Assembly (NCBI GenBank): GCA_963921795.1
Contig: OY997657.1
Location: forward strand, 25,154,157-25,218,156
Reading direction: 5' to 3'
Source of the DNA: Nannobrachium achirus
Taxonomy: Eukaryota; Chordata; Actinopteri; Myctophiformes; Myctophidae
DNA: 64,000 nt
The position numbers and the translations under genes were made by a program. The notes below the pieces were generated by a model. That model worked only from the letters and a program-made list of their open reading frames with translations. It searched no databases and was not told the DNA's origin. Position 1 is the first letter of the stretch, and every line of letters begins with the position of its first letter. Of the stretch, positions 13,820-26,302 are shown in pieces.

Positions 13820-14248
13820 CAGGGGTCTTCAACGTTTCAGGCCAAGGACCCCTTAGTTGAGAGAGAGTTGAAGCAGGGACCCTCCACAGCCTTTTCATAG
13901 ATTCCATATAGTTTCAGTTTGACAGCACAAACATCAGTTAATTTTGGATTCATGTCAATTTGTGTTTTCAGATATTTAACCACTTGAGCTGTCATACCTA
14001 ATAAAATTGACCTTTGGCTTTTACTCTGTACTTAGTCTGCTCTTTTTCCCCTCTACACCAAACCTCTTTGCCGAAAATAGCTGAACTATAAGCTCACAAG
14101 TGAGCTTGTAGATCTGCTATTTTTGGCAACAGTTCTCAGAATAGGGTTCAAGTTGTTAATATAAAAAGGATTGGAAGATTTGGAGGACCCCCTTTTAGTA
14201 ACCCTGAGGACCCCCTAGGGGTCCCGGACCCCCTGCTGAAGACCCCTA
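13820..14248. mobile_element. hAT-like element, CAGGGGTCTTCAAC family, with nested insert
   Basis: Left CAGGGGTCTTCAACG and right GCTGAAGACCCCTA, exact duplication ATATATGA (13812-13819, 14249-14256). A TTAA-bounded hairpin element (13976-14159) lies inside. A related left end without a matching right end occurs near 30243. Confidence 0.9.
13976..14159. mobile_element. TTAA-bounded hairpin MITE nested in a hAT-like element
   Basis: Begins TTAACCACTTGAGC and ends GTTCAAGTTGTTAA, with hairpin at 14074-14126. TTAA target use suggests a piggyBac- or Kolobok-type transposase. Similar TTAACCACTTGAAC ends occur near 527 and 6846. Confidence 0.8.
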
Positions 14249-14490
14249 ATATATGATATTAGCAGAATAAAACCAACCGCCACCTCAGCTGCAATATCGG
14301 CGCACAATAACAACACATACATCTGGTCTCATATTCATTTCAGTCAATCTCTATGGCCTCCCATTATTTATGAAAAATGTTTCACTGCTGGATATGCGTT
14401 TCATTCACTCACACAGAGTATTAATGTAAATATAACCTCAACCTTCACAGTGGGCCCATAATGGTTATTTGTTTTGCTTTATAACAGTTA

Positions 14491-15051
14491 TTAACCCATT
14501 TAGGCCTAGAATTATTGAATGCTTTAACCAGTGAAAAATAGCAGATATACAAGATCTGCTATTTTTGAAAAAGTCGTGAAAATGTGTGCAAATCTTTGAA
14601 TATAATGTATTTTCAAAGCGAACGTTTTGTATCTAAAATTTTGCTTCTGGGTGGTCCCTGGAACTAGATATTTTGAGATGGGGGTCCGTGGCCAAATACA
14701 TATCATTTTGGGGGTCCTTCACATGAAAAGGTTTGAGAACCACTGACATAGTCTCTCAAGAACAGACTAACTGCAGCTCCAGTTAAGTGAAAAGGACCTT
14801 TTCTTTGACGATGGCTGGCCAGATTGCTGACATAGAAACATAGGTTTTTCAAAAAACCTTAGAAGGATTCAAAAGACACTTATAGAATCGGGTCAAAATT
14901 CTAATTTTCATGATTTTCCAAAAATAGCAGATCTACAAGCTCGCAGCGCGGCACTCGGTGCCGCGCTGTGAGCTTGTATATCTGCTGTTTTTCAATAGTT
15001 AAAGTATAAAATAATGATACACAAAATGTGTACCCGTTCTAAATGGGTTAA
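14491..15051. mobile_element. TTAA-bounded two-hairpin element, copy 2
   Basis: Begins TTAACCCATTTAGG and ends CTAAATGGGTTAA. The left hairpin (14534-14566) has lost its centre; the right one (14920-14992) is full. Same layout as 10384-10965. Confidence 0.85.
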
Positions 15052-15270
15052 AAATGGTTGCCTATAACACATGCCCAAAGTAGGGAAGCCACGTTGAAAG
15101 AGAAAGAATGAGAGAGAGGGAGAGCAATATGCCAACCTACTCGCTTTTCCCCCACAGACTCCCTTCAGTTTGCCACGGTTATTAGCGGTCACCTTGCTGT
15201 GCATGTAGCTCCCATTAGGGAACAGTGCAAACATGCAATATAAACACGCACAGACGTGCACACGCAGCCA

Positions 15271-15288
15271 CGCACACACACACACACA

Positions 15289-15368
<80 letters not shown>
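15271..15368. repeat. (AC)n then (ACGC)n microsatellite
   Basis: A short AC run passes into about 20 ACGC units. Confidence 0.97.
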
Positions 15369-16068
15369 CAGCTAAGGTATGTTGAATATCCCATTATGCC
15401 CTAATAGTCCAGAGGGAGATGTGCCTTGTCATAACATCCATGTTTAACCTGATAAATCTGTCTACCGTATGCGATTCTAGTTTGAATATATACAGGCCCA
15501 GACCTCCATTTAATCCTTTGCCGCCGTCCCTCAACCAGAAACCAAAACACCACTGTATAACATCTTTCCTTAGACTGCTTTTAAGATGTATAATATGTAG
15601 TGAATGCTTCATATACTCCTACAGTTAGTGCAACCCACATTTGCATACATACTGTAAACTATGTATAAAAAAGAAAAAGCTAAATAACAAAATGTGCAAC
15701 AAGGAAAATTACATAGACATTTACAAGTACAATGTATCACTTTTCTGCCCTAAATAAATGTTTACTCATTTTAAAATGATAACATAAACATCAATAAACT
15801 TGCGTACAAACCTGGGTGCAATATTTATTATACTCATTACTTTTTTTTTTTGTTATCAATTATTTTTATTTTCCAAAACATGAAATTAGAGACATACATA
15901 TGAATAGAACAAGAAAAAGTAAAACATTGATCAAAAGAAAAATGCAATTAACAGACAAACAACACAAACAATAGCAAAACAAGAAAAGGAAAAGAAAACC
16001 CACCCACCCCCTTTCCCCGGACCAACACGGAATGTACAATAGTGCATGCCTGTGCTAGGCTGTTACCA

Positions 16069-19000
16069 CTATATAGTGATTTCTTGAATCATAGCCTTAA
16101 GCTTATCTGCAATGTCCGACCACATATTAATGTTTTCTTCTTTTGCTCCGTGTAACCTTGCTATCGACTGCTCTAAATATACTATATCTAGAAAGGTCAA
16201 GGCCCACTGGCGGAACGTTAACGTATGAGGAGGTTTCCACCGCGTAGCTACCATCTTCTTCGCCGCCGTTAATCCAGCAAAGAAGATGCGCTTGCGTATA
16301 TTGTTTAGTTGCAACTGTGAGACGTCATTTAATAAAAATAAAGAAGGAGAAGATATGATATTAATACTAAAAATAGTTGAAAGTTTGGAGGCAACCATAT
16401 TCCAGAATGACGACACATTTGGGCATTCCCAAACCATGTGAAGGAAGGTACCAATACTATTTGAGGCGCAGAGAGTGCAGTTGGGATTATTCAAAATCCT
16501 CATAGCACATAGTCTGCGGGGAGTTAAATAAGTCCGATGAACAAAATTTAAATGAATTTGTTGATGGTCTGGATTTCTAGAAGATAGCCTAATGTTAGAC
16601 CATACTGTGTCCCAACAAAAGTCAGGGTCCAAATTTGGTACATCATTCCTCCAAACAGTATCAACAGATAGGGGCCCATAACTACAGTCTAATAAAAAAC
16701 CATAGAGGGTGGAAACCAAACCTCTTGTTCTGTTACCATCACAGATAAACTCATGGAAGGGGTGCAATCTAAGGGGAGCTTGCCATGGGACCCCGTAGGT
16801 CCTCATGGACGTTCTCAGTTGGAAGTAGAAAAAAAGGGTATTTCCAGGCAGATTGAAGATGTCACACAAATCTCGAAAAGGTCGTAAACCATTTCTATCA
16901 AATAAGTCCCCTAATGTACGAATCCCCTTAGCCCTCCACCTTGGAAAGCGAATGGGGCGATCCTCGATTAAAAGTCTTTGATTATTGAACACTGGGGAAA
17001 ATAAGTTCCATTTACAATCAATCTTACACATCTTTTCAGCTGCCCTCCATACTGCCACTAAATGAGAAATGATAGGTCCAAAGCGAACTTTGCATTGATG
17101 TGTAGTTATGTTTGAATAGATAAGATCTCTCAATTCAACAGGCTGCACTAAACTCTCCTCAAGCTCTCTCCAAGAAACCTTATTTGCTGGGTTAAACCAA
17201 TTTAAAAGGGGGCGGAGCGTGAAGGCCCAATAATAAAATTTAAAGTTGGGCAATGAAAGGCCGCCATCATCTCTAGCACGTTGTAATAGAGAAAGTTTAA
17301 GACGAGGGCGTTTCCCTTTCCACACAAACTTAGATATCGAAGAGTGAAGCTTATTCCAGTATTGCGGCGGTGGTGGCAAAGGGAGCATAGAGCTTACAAA
17401 GTTAACCCTAGGAAGAACATTCATCTTTATGATTGAAACTCGAGCTTGGAGAGAGTTGGGCAAAGATGACCATCTATCTAAATCAAGACAAATCTTATTT
17501 AGAGTGTCACCATAGTTGTTCTTAACAATAGCCTGAAGAGAGGGGAAAATATCTATGCCAAGATATTTGAATTGGCTTACTACTGGGATTATGGGCGGCA
17601 GGATAGCAGATCTCATCTGATCATTTAGAGGTAGAAGGGCTGACTTCGTCCAATTAATTTTGTAGCCGGAAATGGAACTGAACTGATCAAAAATTTGAAG
17701 GACGTGAGTAATTGACTGTGGTGCATTCTCAATGAACAGTAGAATATCATCAGCATATAGGGAAATGCGATGCTGTGTGTTGTTAATCGAAACAGGAGTA
17801 ATATCTGCAGACTGACGCACTGTCTGAGCCAAGGGTTCGAGTGAAAGTGCGAAAAGGAGAGGACTAAGGGGACAACCCTGCCTTGAAGATCTGCCAATCG
17901 TGAATAGCGGCGAACAGATCTTACCGGTTAGGACCATCGCTGACGGATTAGAATAAAGTACTTTAACAAAATGTATGAATGAAGCACCAAATCCCATTTT
18001 ATCTAGTACAGCCCACAGGTAAGACCATTCCAGACGATCAAATGCTTTCAACGCATCGAGCGACAACACTGCGGCGGGGGTCCTCAGCTCCTTAGCCCTA
18101 TCGATGATATGCAATAGTCGTCTAGCATTATCAGAGGCTAGTCTAGTTCCTATGAAACCTGTCTGATCACAGTGTACTAAGGTGGTCATAAAACCCTGCA
18201 AGCGACGCGCAAGCACCTTAGCAAAAACTTTTAGATCAGAATTCAAAAGTGAAAGCGGTCTATAGCTTGCGCAATCTGTGGGATCCTTGTTCTTCTTCAA
18301 CAATAATGATATAATAGCTACATTCACATCCCTGGAGAAAGAGCCACTTTCAATTGCATATCGAAACATGTCTAGCATCAGCTGACCTAGATCTTCCCAA
18401 AAGATGGCATAAAGTTCAGGGGGTATCCCATCCAAACCAGGCGACTTGCCCCTACGCATTGCGAGCACAGCTTCCTGTAATTCCGCCAGATGGAGCGGTC
18501 TATCTAAGGCTTCCGCATCCGCCTCGCTAAGGGTTGGTAACTGTATGTTGGATAAAAAATCATTGCATACTGCATCATCGTGAATGACCTCGGAGGTGTA
18601 GAGCTCATCATAAAAAGCACGAAACGTGGCATTGACCTCTTTGGGTTCTGTAACCATGGCTCCCGTTGTTGATTTGACACTAACAATATCAGCAAAATGC
18701 TCATTGGATCTAAGACGTAAAGCCAGTAAGTGACTGGGTCTTGCACTATTAAAATAGTAGTTTTGCCTTGTGCGTTTCATTTGAAATTCTGAGCGGCGCT
18801 TGAGAATGGAGTTAATTTCTTTCTTAACTAGCTCTCTCTGGGTTGCTGTACTAACATCAAAGTTATTTTGGAGAGAATTATCCAAAGTAGAAAACCGAGA
18901 TTCCAATTCCACCAGTTTGGCTGACCTTAATTTTCTCTGAGTGGACGCATAGAGGGTTGTATTACTCCTGATAAAGCCTTTAATTGCATCCCAAAGAATT

Positions 19001-19851
19001 CTGGGATCCTCAACTGAGCCTGTATTGATATTTATAAATTCGCGCAAACCAGTTTGAAACTGAGCTACAAATGCCGCATCGCGCAGCAGTGTGGTGTTAA
19101 ACCGCCATCTAGGAGCTCTATCTATAACCTGTTTCAGTGAAGCAACACACAGCACCGCCTTGTGATCCGAGAGTGACATTGGGAGCAACTCTACCTTGGC
19201 AATTTTATGAAACAAGCTAACAGGGGCAAAAACGTAATCGATCCTAGAGAATGAAGCATGCCTACCCGACAGAAAAGAAAAATCTCTAACCGTTGGGTTC
19301 ATTAAACGCCAGATGTCGAGTAAGCCAGTTGAGTTTGCCCAAGCACGTAGTTCTGCAGACGCTAGTGCCTGTTCTCTGCTTTCTACCCCAGTGGATCTAT
19401 CTAGGTTATGTTGCCATGTTGCATTGAAGTCAGCACCAACAATGATTTTGAAATCCGTCAGTTCCAATAAGGTTTTAGTTAGTAATTTGTAAAACTCTTT
19501 GTCTAAAACATTTGGAGCATACACAGAGACTAGTGCTAGCATTTTACCCTCCAAGCGGATTTTAGCAACAGCTATCCTCCCGTCACTGTCAGACCAATCA
19601 CCCAAAAAATCCAACCTAAGGTTACGTCTAGCCAATATGGCTACTCCCTTGGTTTTGGAAGAAGCAGCTGAAAAGGCTAAAACACGATAATGTTTATTAG
19701 CCAATCGGTTGGAATGCTCTTTTAAAAGATGAGACTCCTGTATAAATGCAAAGTCAATTGATTTAGATCGCAAAACCCCCAAAATGCTGGTTCGCTTATG
19801 CGGTATATTCGCTCCCCTTACATTGAAACTTAGAAATTTATATTCTGTCAT
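16069..19851 (-). CDS. LINE ORF2: AP endonuclease and reverse transcriptase
   Basis: 1260 codons without interruption. The N-terminal AP-type endonuclease shows FNVRG (N10), IQES (E39), SVYAPN (Y111), GADFNA (D141, N143), SRIDY (D205) and LSDH (D229, H230). The reverse transcriptase shows YRPLSLLN (530-537), [10 protein letters not shown] (D599), [19 protein letters not shown] and LYADD (699-702), so the catalytic Asp triad is present. Near the C-terminus, CTLC...H....C forms the L1-type zinc-knuckle-like cluster. The protein would nick the target and prime reverse transcription there. With all these residues kept, it could encode an active enzyme, but activity cannot be shown from sequence. 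Confidence 0.95.
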   Translation of the reverse strand: MTEYKFLSFNVRGANIPHKRTSILGVLRSKSIDFAFIQESHLLKEHSNRLANKHYRVLAFSAASSKTKGVAILARRNLRLDFLGDWSDSDGRIAVAKIRLEGKMLALVSVYAPNVLDKEFYKLLTKTLLELTDFKIIVGADFNATWQHNLDRSTGVESREQALASAELRAWANSTGLLDIWRLMNPTVRDFSFLSGRHASFSRIDYVFAPVSLFHKIAKVELLPMSLSDHKAVLCVASLKQVIDRAPRWRFNTTLLRDAAFVAQFQTGLREFININTGSVEDPRILWDAIKGFIRSNTTLYASTQRKLRSAKLVELESRFSTLDNSLQNNFDVSTATQRELVKKEINSILKRRSEFQMKRTRQNYYFNSARPSHLLALRLRSNEHFADIVSVKSTTGAMVTEPKEVNATFRAFYDELYTSEVIHDDAVCNDFLSNIQLPTLSEADAEALDRPLHLAELQEAVLAMRRGKSPGLDGIPPELYAIFWEDLGQLMLDMFRYAIESGSFSRDVNVAIISLLLKKNKDPTDCASYRPLSLLNSDLKVFAKVLARRLQGFMTTLVHCDQTGFIGTRLASDNARRLLHIIDRAKELRTPAAVLSLDALKAFDRLEWSYLWAVLDKMGFGASFIHFVKVLYSNPSAMVLTGKICSPLFTIGRSSRQGCPLSPLLFALSLEPLAQTVRQSADITPVSINNTQHRISLYADDILLFIENAPQSITHVLQIFDQFSSISGYKINWTKSALLPLNDQMRSAILPPIIPVVSQFKYLGIDIFPSLQAIVKNNYGDTLNKICLDLDRWSSLPNSLQARVSIIKMNVLPRVNFVSSMLPLPPPPQYWNKLHSSISKFVWKGKRPRLKLSLLQRARDDGGLSLPNFKFYYWAFTLRPLLNWFNPANKVSWRELEESLVQPVELRDLIYSNITTHQCKVRFGPIISHLVAVWRAAEKMCKIDCKWNLFSPVFNNQRLLIEDRPIRFPRWRAKGIRTLGDLFDRNGLRPFRDLCDIFNLPGNTLFFYFQLRTSMRTYGVPWQAPLRLHPFHEFICDGNRTRGLVSTLYGFLLDCSYGPLSVDTVWRNDVPNLDPDFCWDTVWSNIRLSSRNPDHQQIHLNFVHRTYLTPRRLCAMRILNNPNCTLCASNSIGTFLHMVWECPNVSSFWNMVASKLSTIFSINIISSPSLFLLNDVSQLQLNNIRKRIFFAGLTAAKKMVATRWKPPHTLTFRQWALTFLDIVYLEQSIARLHGAKEENINMWSDIADKLKAMIQEITI

Positions 19852-21447
19852 AATTGTGGTTCAAACCATACGCACAGCAAGCACAGTAGAACATTTTAGA
19901 ATTTCCTAGTTGGTCCCTCACAACAAACCTTCCCCACAGAAAAACAAAACAACCCCAAAAGGAACAGAAAGGAAAAAGCAACATCAAACGAACATAAAAA
20001 AACACATAACATTGAAGCTTGAGGGGGAAAACCCCATTAGCATCAGAGTGCACAAAAACAGTTCCCCACCCCATCAACCTATTAGTCAACCTTCATTTCA
20101 CTCTGTCAGAGAGTGCAAACAAGTAACTGCCCAAAAGTAACCATACATTGCCCTCTGGTGATTATGTAAATATATAACAGATCACCAAAGTAAAAACAAC
20201 AACAACAAAAAAGTGCCTTCTTGTGGCTGAATAGCTCTCAAACATTCCATCCGCTCAAATTATGATCAATCTCCCCACTTCATATCACTTAAATAAATGA
20301 GAATGGTATGTTAACATTTCTAGTAAAGAAGGGGGAGAGAAAAAAGAAAAGAATAAAGGGAAAAAAAAATGAGGGGACTATAACAACTGTAATAATAATA
20401 ATCAGTCCAGCACTAGGCCCACCTAGAATGTGATAAAGCCCTATAAGCCACGTTAATGCAAATAACCAAACACTTGTGACAGATAAGTGGAAATAAGGCT
20501 GTCACCACGACAAGGCACTAATATAATATTAATAATAAAAATAAATAAAAAGGAAATCAGTGTATATGATATAAAAAATATATGCACTTATATATGTAGT
20601 TAGAAATAGAAATTAAAAGCACATCCGGGGGGCCATATGCAGCAAAGCACACACAGTGTTAATGCATACTGCACCACATACAGCCCCCCCCATGCATCCA
20701 TGTATACAAACCACAATTACTAATTAGAAGGGGGAAAAAAAGAAAGAAAAGAAAAGTCTGTATACATAAGTATTTACATAAAACACAGTTATGTATGATC
20801 AGGAAACCATATACAACACAGCACACATAATGCATACTGCGCCATATACAGCTCCCTGTACATGCCCAAAAGGCCAGTGCAAACTTAGATAAATGTCAAT
20901 CATATTAGTTAAGTCTGTTTCCGTCTTAAACAGTAAACTACCATACTTCAAACAGTGAACCTACCCAATCACGACTACAAAATAAATATCCCAATACAGA
21001 GCTCCCCTCTCCCCCCATCAAGAAATTAACATTTTAGAAGACAAGTAGGTAAATAACTACCCCCCCCCCCCCCCCCCCCCCCAGACAGCGGATCCACAAG
21101 CACGTAGAGCCAACGCGCCACGAGATCGTACATCCGCCAGCTATTGAGATTAGAAAAAAAAGGAAAAAAAAGAACGAGTCAATGAGCCAGGGAGAGAGAG
21201 AGAGAGAGGAGAAGCAGAGATAGGTAGAGAGACATAGAGAAAGGGCGGGAGAGCGAGTGGTCTCTGGAACCGCGGAGCCTTCACAATTTAGACCATATTA
21301 TTTATATCTGTTTCACCTTAAACAGTAGGCTACATTACTCAATACAAAGGCCAAAGCCCAGTCTCGCCCTCCTACCCGAGAAAGTAGCGTTTTAGGAGGC
21401 ATAAACGAACCATAAACTAACAACCAACATAGCCGCCATTACCTAAC

Positions 21448-21483
<36 letters not shown>

Positions 21484-21511
21484 ACACACACACACAGCGA
21501 GAGAGAGAGCC

Positions 21512-21566
<55 letters not shown>

Positions 21567-22172
21567 AAGCCGAGATAGATAGAGAGACATAGAGGGAAGA
21601 TGAGAGAGAGAGCAGGCTCCGTCTGAACCGCGACACGGAACCCGTTAGACAAAGCTTAACAGAGAGAGATAAAACCCTCTAGACCTATATAGTAAGCAGC
21701 ACAACGCTCAATAAGAGCAAAGAAAAGGAATACAATAATAACAAGAACAATGTCCATTATATTCAAACAAAAAAGACAGTGAATTATGCTTATAGCTTTA
21801 GCAGCCCTAAATCCTCTCTCCTTGCGGTAACCTAAATTAAAACGAGTAACACCCATCTGCTTACAGATCTTGTTAAAAAATAAAATATATCTTATTCTTC
21901 GATACAAATAAAATAGGTATTATGAAACGAAACACTTGAAAACACAACGTCAAGTCAGATGATGAGTCCAAAACAATAAGTAGGCTTACATTAACAACTC
22001 ACCCTTTGGGGAGGAGGAGGAGGAGAGAGTGAGGAAAGAAAGACGTGCGTAAAAGTCATCTCCAAAGTCCCAGCCAGCTTACCAACAGTCCATTAAAGGC
22101 AAAAGGATATCACATCGGCAGAATGTGTTTGAAAGCACGCGATCACGAAAGCAAAAGTGTCCCTGGTAAAAG
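19852..22172 (-). other. Long inter-ORF segment of the LINE with internal tandem repeats
   Basis: 2.3 kb separates ORF1 from ORF2, while most L1-type elements have a short gap or overlap. No ORF of note is present. Two related blocks, about 20885-21280 and 21290-21660, share a stretch like TCTTAAACAGTA, later CATTTTAGAAGACA versus CGTTTTAGGAGGCA, then a GA-rich tract with AGAGAGACATAGAG and a short CG-rich end. Two further related stretches (about 20625-20700 and 20800-20870) share AATGCATACTGC. A C22 run lies at 21060-21082 and a mixed (GA)/(CA) tract at 21451-21563. It might be an internal promoter array; this is a guess. Confidence 0.7.
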
Positions 22173-23099
22173 TTAGTTCTCTGTAACTGTCGTCTCATCA
22201 TCCCGCGTAGCTAGAGTCTCGTCCGCAGCACCTGGAGTCTTGAACTTATCCTTGCAAAAGGCCAGAGCTTCCTTGGGTGAGTTGAAAGTAGAAGTCGCCT
22301 CATCCACGGTTATCCAGAATTTGCTCGGGTGCCTTATTCCGTATTTCACTCCTTCCGCGGTGATGGAACGTAGGAATTCCTTTACTGGCCCGAAAGCTGC
22401 CCTTCTCTTTGATGTTTCAGCAGACCAGTCGGGGAAAATATACACCTTTTTGCCATTGTATGTCAGTTGGCCTGCTTTCCTGGAGAGCTGGAGTATGCGT
22501 TCCTTTACCCGGAAAAAATGGATCCTTGCCAGGAAAGCCCTTGGCTTATCAGAACGTGGATTGCCGGTCCGATGAGCACGATCCACCTCCGGGGGGGAGT
22601 CGGGAAACTCGTCGGGGAATGTTTTCTGCAAAAAAGACTGGATAAAGGCCACTGGGTCAGCCTTTTCTAGCCCAGGAGAGATCCCAATCACTCTTATGTT
22701 GTTCCTACGACTCCGGTCTTCTGCTATGACGAGCTTCTCCTCCAGATTAGCACATCTTCTCTCCAATTCAGTGATACACATCTGCAAACTGTCCATGGAG
22801 GAACCAAAGTTCTCAATGGCCTCCCCATGTTCAGCCACGGTCGTGTTCAGCGTGGCGACTGCAGGACGCAGCTCCTTTCCGAAGTCATCAATCTTCTTCA
22901 GTAATTTCTTCTCCAAGCCAAGCATCATGGGTTGAATAAAACCATCCATAAACTCTTTCAGTGATTCCTTGAGGACCTCACGCAGCATGCTCTTTGTAAC
23001 CGGAGCGTCAGCGTCGCCCTGCATTGCGCCGGCCATGTTGTCAGCGTTTGCGGTCGGAGACCTGGTACTCCTCGACCTCGTGTTAATCGTATTCGGCAT
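22173..23099 (-). CDS. LINE ORF1 RNA-binding protein
   Basis: 308 codons. The N-terminus is basic and Ser/Thr-rich. Residues ~35-130 are heptad-like and charged, fitting the trimerising coiled coil of L1 ORF1p. SRRNNIRVIGI (130-140) opens an RRM-like domain, and the C-terminal domain includes VDRAHRTG and RHPSKFWI. ORF1p of this family coats LINE RNA in ribonucleoprotein particles. It begins 170 bp from the element's 5' end, and no upstream in-frame ATG was found. Confidence 0.88.
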   Translation of the reverse strand: MPNTINTRSRSTRSPTANADNMAGAMQGDADAPVTKSMLREVLKESLKEFMDGFIQPMMLGLEKKLLKKIDDFGKELRPAVATLNTTVAEHGEAIENFGSSMDSLQMCITELERRCANLEEKLVIAEDRSRRNNIRVIGISPGLEKADPVAFIQSFLQKTFPDEFPDSPPEVDRAHRTGNPRSDKPRAFLARIHFFRVKERILQLSRKAGQLTYNGKKVYIFPDWSAETSKRRAAFGPVKEFLRSITAEGVKYGIRHPSKFWITVDEATSTFNSPKEALAFCKDKFKTPGAADETLATRDDETTVTEN

Positions 23100-23245
23100 G
23101 AAACACGAAACAACTGCAAAAACAGACGCTCACCAGTGTTTTGGGCGTTTAAAGTCTCAAAAGAACTATAAAGGCAGTCAAAAATGGGCTTAAAAAATGT
23201 GAAAACTATGCACCTCCACAGAGCTCAACAAACGCGTCCTACTCG

Positions 23246-23257
23246 GTCGCCATCTTG
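23246..23257 (-). promoter_or_regulatory. YY1-like site at the LINE 5' end
   Basis: The minus strand reads CAAGATGGCGAC about 13-24 nt from the 5' end of the element. Human L1 has a YY1 site at nearly the same place, where it sets the transcription start. Function here is inferred from motif and position. Confidence 0.6.
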
Positions 23258-23283
23258 TCGGAACTCCTCATTATACTCATTAC

Positions 23284-24177
23284 TTGACAGTGATGTTCCA
23301 CACTTAATCCCTGGATATTAGCTTATTTGGCTAACAGAGGAAAATTCAACGAATATGACTATGGAGATGACTTTAATCATGATCATGTTGTGTTGTTTGT
23401 AATTGATTGAATTAAATGTGTGTGCAGTAGTTCTGAATGGGGGTGTGAGCATATTCAGTCAGCTTGTGGTTTTAGAGTCTCCTGCCACCCACACACGCTG
23501 TACTGAAAGGAATGTGATGAACAGATCTGAATAGACACAGCTTAGGCCAATGCTACAGTACGCTACTACAGTAGCGATCTGGGAACCCATCGTCAAAGAA
23601 AAGGGAAAAACAGCACCCTCTCTCTGTTTTGTTTTGTCTTGAGAGATTACTACAGTAGTAACAGTAATACTCAACAACACTCGAGAAAATCAAATATTGA
23701 ATGGATGAACCCCATGTTTTGTGCACTTATAGGGTACAGGAAAGTGTGGCCACCTCTATCATGAAGAAGTCTTCCCCAAAAGTGCACACCACTCTTCCAG
23801 AGAGCACTTTTCCCTAGATTATTTGATGACTAGAAAAAGTAATGCATAGAATAATCTACTACAATGATTATCAATAGTTGCAGCCTACCCATGCAAGAGA
23901 AGGCAGGATAAACTGCTGATTGCTGATCTAACTCCCATGGTAAACATAATACTGTACCCAAATAACTAACATACCAGTGTGACGCCACCTCTAACCCCAA
24001 CCCGCTTCTTATTGTATCCCGTATTCAGCACCTGGCCAAACTCAAAACAGATGTCGGTGTATTTAGACATCTCCTTCTGAAAAATCACATCTGTGCACGT
24101 TTGGAACCGGCGTGCATAAGGGACAGAGGTGGGCACAGGTCACGCCATATACTGTAAATAAAAATCACACCCGTGTG
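23284..24177. other. No gene seen
   Basis: Unique-looking sequence right of the LINE. No ORF with a recognisable domain and no clear repeat. Confidence 0.4.
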
Positions 24178-24185
24178 AAGTGGAG

Positions 24186-24243
<58 letters not shown>

Positions 24244-24879
24244 ATCATGTGTACCGATTTTTGTGACATTTGAAGAAAATATGTAGGAAAAGGAGCAAAA
24301 AGTGTGTTTTGGAGAAAATTCAAGATGGCGGAAAATCTATCATGGCGCAAATGGGCATGGCCTATATGGGGAGATGCGTCATGGCCCAAGGAATCCAGGG
24401 AAACAATATTTTTAATTTTCCGACCTACGGTTCAAGAGTTACAGGCCAAAAAGTAAAGTGGGGTGTTATGGCGCCACCATGCGGCCAAATGACACAATTA
24501 TTTTTTATTTAATCCTTGAAATCATTATGAACCTCCTCTCCAAGTCTTGAAACTCTAGCCCCTATGGTTTGCGAGAGACAAATAATTGAATGTGAGTTTT
24601 TGCGATTCCCATTATAAGTCAATGGGGAAAATTAATTCACTAATAAATTAATATCAATTAAACTATAGAACCTTTCTCTTAGAAAAGTAATAGCCCACGA
24701 TTCCCGAGTAAGCCGTTCGATTTGACATATGGCGCGAGTGTGTGGTGGCAAAACTGTGGGACTAGTGGCGTGCCGAAGTTTAGGAAGTTCAGGCTACATA
24801 CAGACACACACACAGACAGACACACAGACAGACCCACACGGCCACGTATAGGGAGCCTGTGCTTCACACAGCTCCAAAA
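24178..24879. mobile_element. ~700-bp dispersed repeat, copy 1
   Basis: Ends GTGGAGCTGTGTG and CACACAGCTCC are inverted. The body, with TTCAAGATGGCGGAAAATCT and CATTATAAGTCAATGGGG, is repeated at 32279-32971 at high identity. It includes a (GT)n tract near the left end. No coding sequence. Confidence 0.8.
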
Positions 24880-25464
24880 AATAAAAAATGTGCCGATGAC
24901 ATTGACAAAGCATGCACACTGCCGTACTGTATGTACATAAAGTATCTGCAGAACTTGGTATGAGAGCAGGACATTAGGCCATGTGGTTCTCGACAAGATA
25001 AATGAACGTTATCAAAAGTAAAGGGGATCCGTAGCCCAAAGCATTTTAAAACTGGGGATCCGTGAAATTAAAAAGGTTGAGAATCACTTCATGTAGGACA
25101 TGGTGCTGGCGACACATCACTGACGGCGATCGACACACCGTTAACTGACCAGTGACCACTGTACCCAGGACAGCCAGACACTGCAGTTATTCTCCCAGTC
25201 AAGCTGACAACTAACTCTCCAAAGTTCTTATCATAACCTACGGGAGTCGGGCGGGTGGGGGGGTCGTTTATTTTTGGTCATCTCAAGCTGGATGGGACGT
25301 GAGGGGACACGACTTGTCAACATGGAGAAGAAAGAGCAGATGGGGACAGTCGCTGTCGGTCTAAGTGTGGAGGTGACAGGGCCTGCTTTCGCAGCGCCCC
25401 GAGGAGTTACGCAATCACTGAGGATGTACGTATATATTGACAGTGTTGGGTGGTGTGAAGGAGC

Positions 25465-25574
<110 letters not shown>

Positions 25575-26144
25575 GGTGCTGTTTTGGGCAGACAGACACT
25601 GACAGTGGTCATGCTTGGGTAAGTAGGACAACAAAGCAGCCTCATGCCTGCTCGCTCCCCTGCCATTTCTCTGCGGCAGACCCAGTTAAATATCCTCTCC
25701 TCTTCTTCTGGAGTGGAAAACGGAGGAAGAGGTCAAGGGGGAGGGTCAGTTACTGACCCCTGAACCCTGTACCCACAAGGTCTGGGGAGTTAGAAGAACA
25801 GGAGTTAGACCACCGTTTCCCAAACAGTGGGTCGGGACCCATTTGTGGGTCACAGACCAATGTTTGTGGGTCACGACTCGAGTAAAAATCCAATTTTCTT
25901 TTCCTACATATAAATATATATGTATATATATTTCAAAAGACTTTTAAATAATAAAAACAATTATACGGCTAATAAACTGAAATAAACGAATAAACGCTCG
26001 CACACTGAGGGCTCCAATGCAAAGTGGTTTTATTGTATAGTATAGTATACATAAAAAAAAATCTAAGAAATTCGATAAATAGAAAATGATAATAATTAGG
26101 ACAATCTGACTATAAGTGCACAACGCGGCGCAAAGCGACGGGTT

Positions 26145-26183
26145 GTGCCATCCACTGCTGCTGAACGCAGCAGTGGATGGCAC
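26145..26183. repeat. 17-bp perfect stem
   Basis: GTGCCATCCACTGCTGC and its inverse around TGAAC, next to a decayed hairpin-like GCACAACGCGG stretch. Confidence 0.75.
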
Positions 26184-26302
26184 AGTGTTTTTACTTCATC
26201 CACAATCAGGATGGTACTGGACATATCTGTTGTCGGGGGGAAACCTTGTATGTTCAAAACCATTCGTTTTGCATTTATCATTTTAAAAAATATTTAAACT
26301 AG

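Larger units (their letters stand above)
15841..23269 (-). mobile_element. Full-length L1-type LINE with target-site duplications
   Basis: The element runs on the minus strand from a 5' end at 23269 to a poly(A) tail at 15851-15841. ATTATACTCATTAC occurs at 15827-15840 and at 23270-23283, giving a 14-bp duplication (16 bp if shared Ts count). The order is a ~170-bp 5'UTR, ORF1, a 2.3-kb inter-ORF segment, ORF2 and a ~228-bp 3'UTR with AATAAA about 20 bp before the tail. Both reading frames are open. It lies inside the inferred rnf144a intron, in the same orientation as that gene. The exact clade (L1 proper or Tx1-like) needs a phylogeny. Confidence 0.93.

Noticed and set aside
22240..23193. 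Plus-strand ORFs opposite LINE ORF1
   Set aside because: They are antisense shadows of a conserved ORF1 reading frame.
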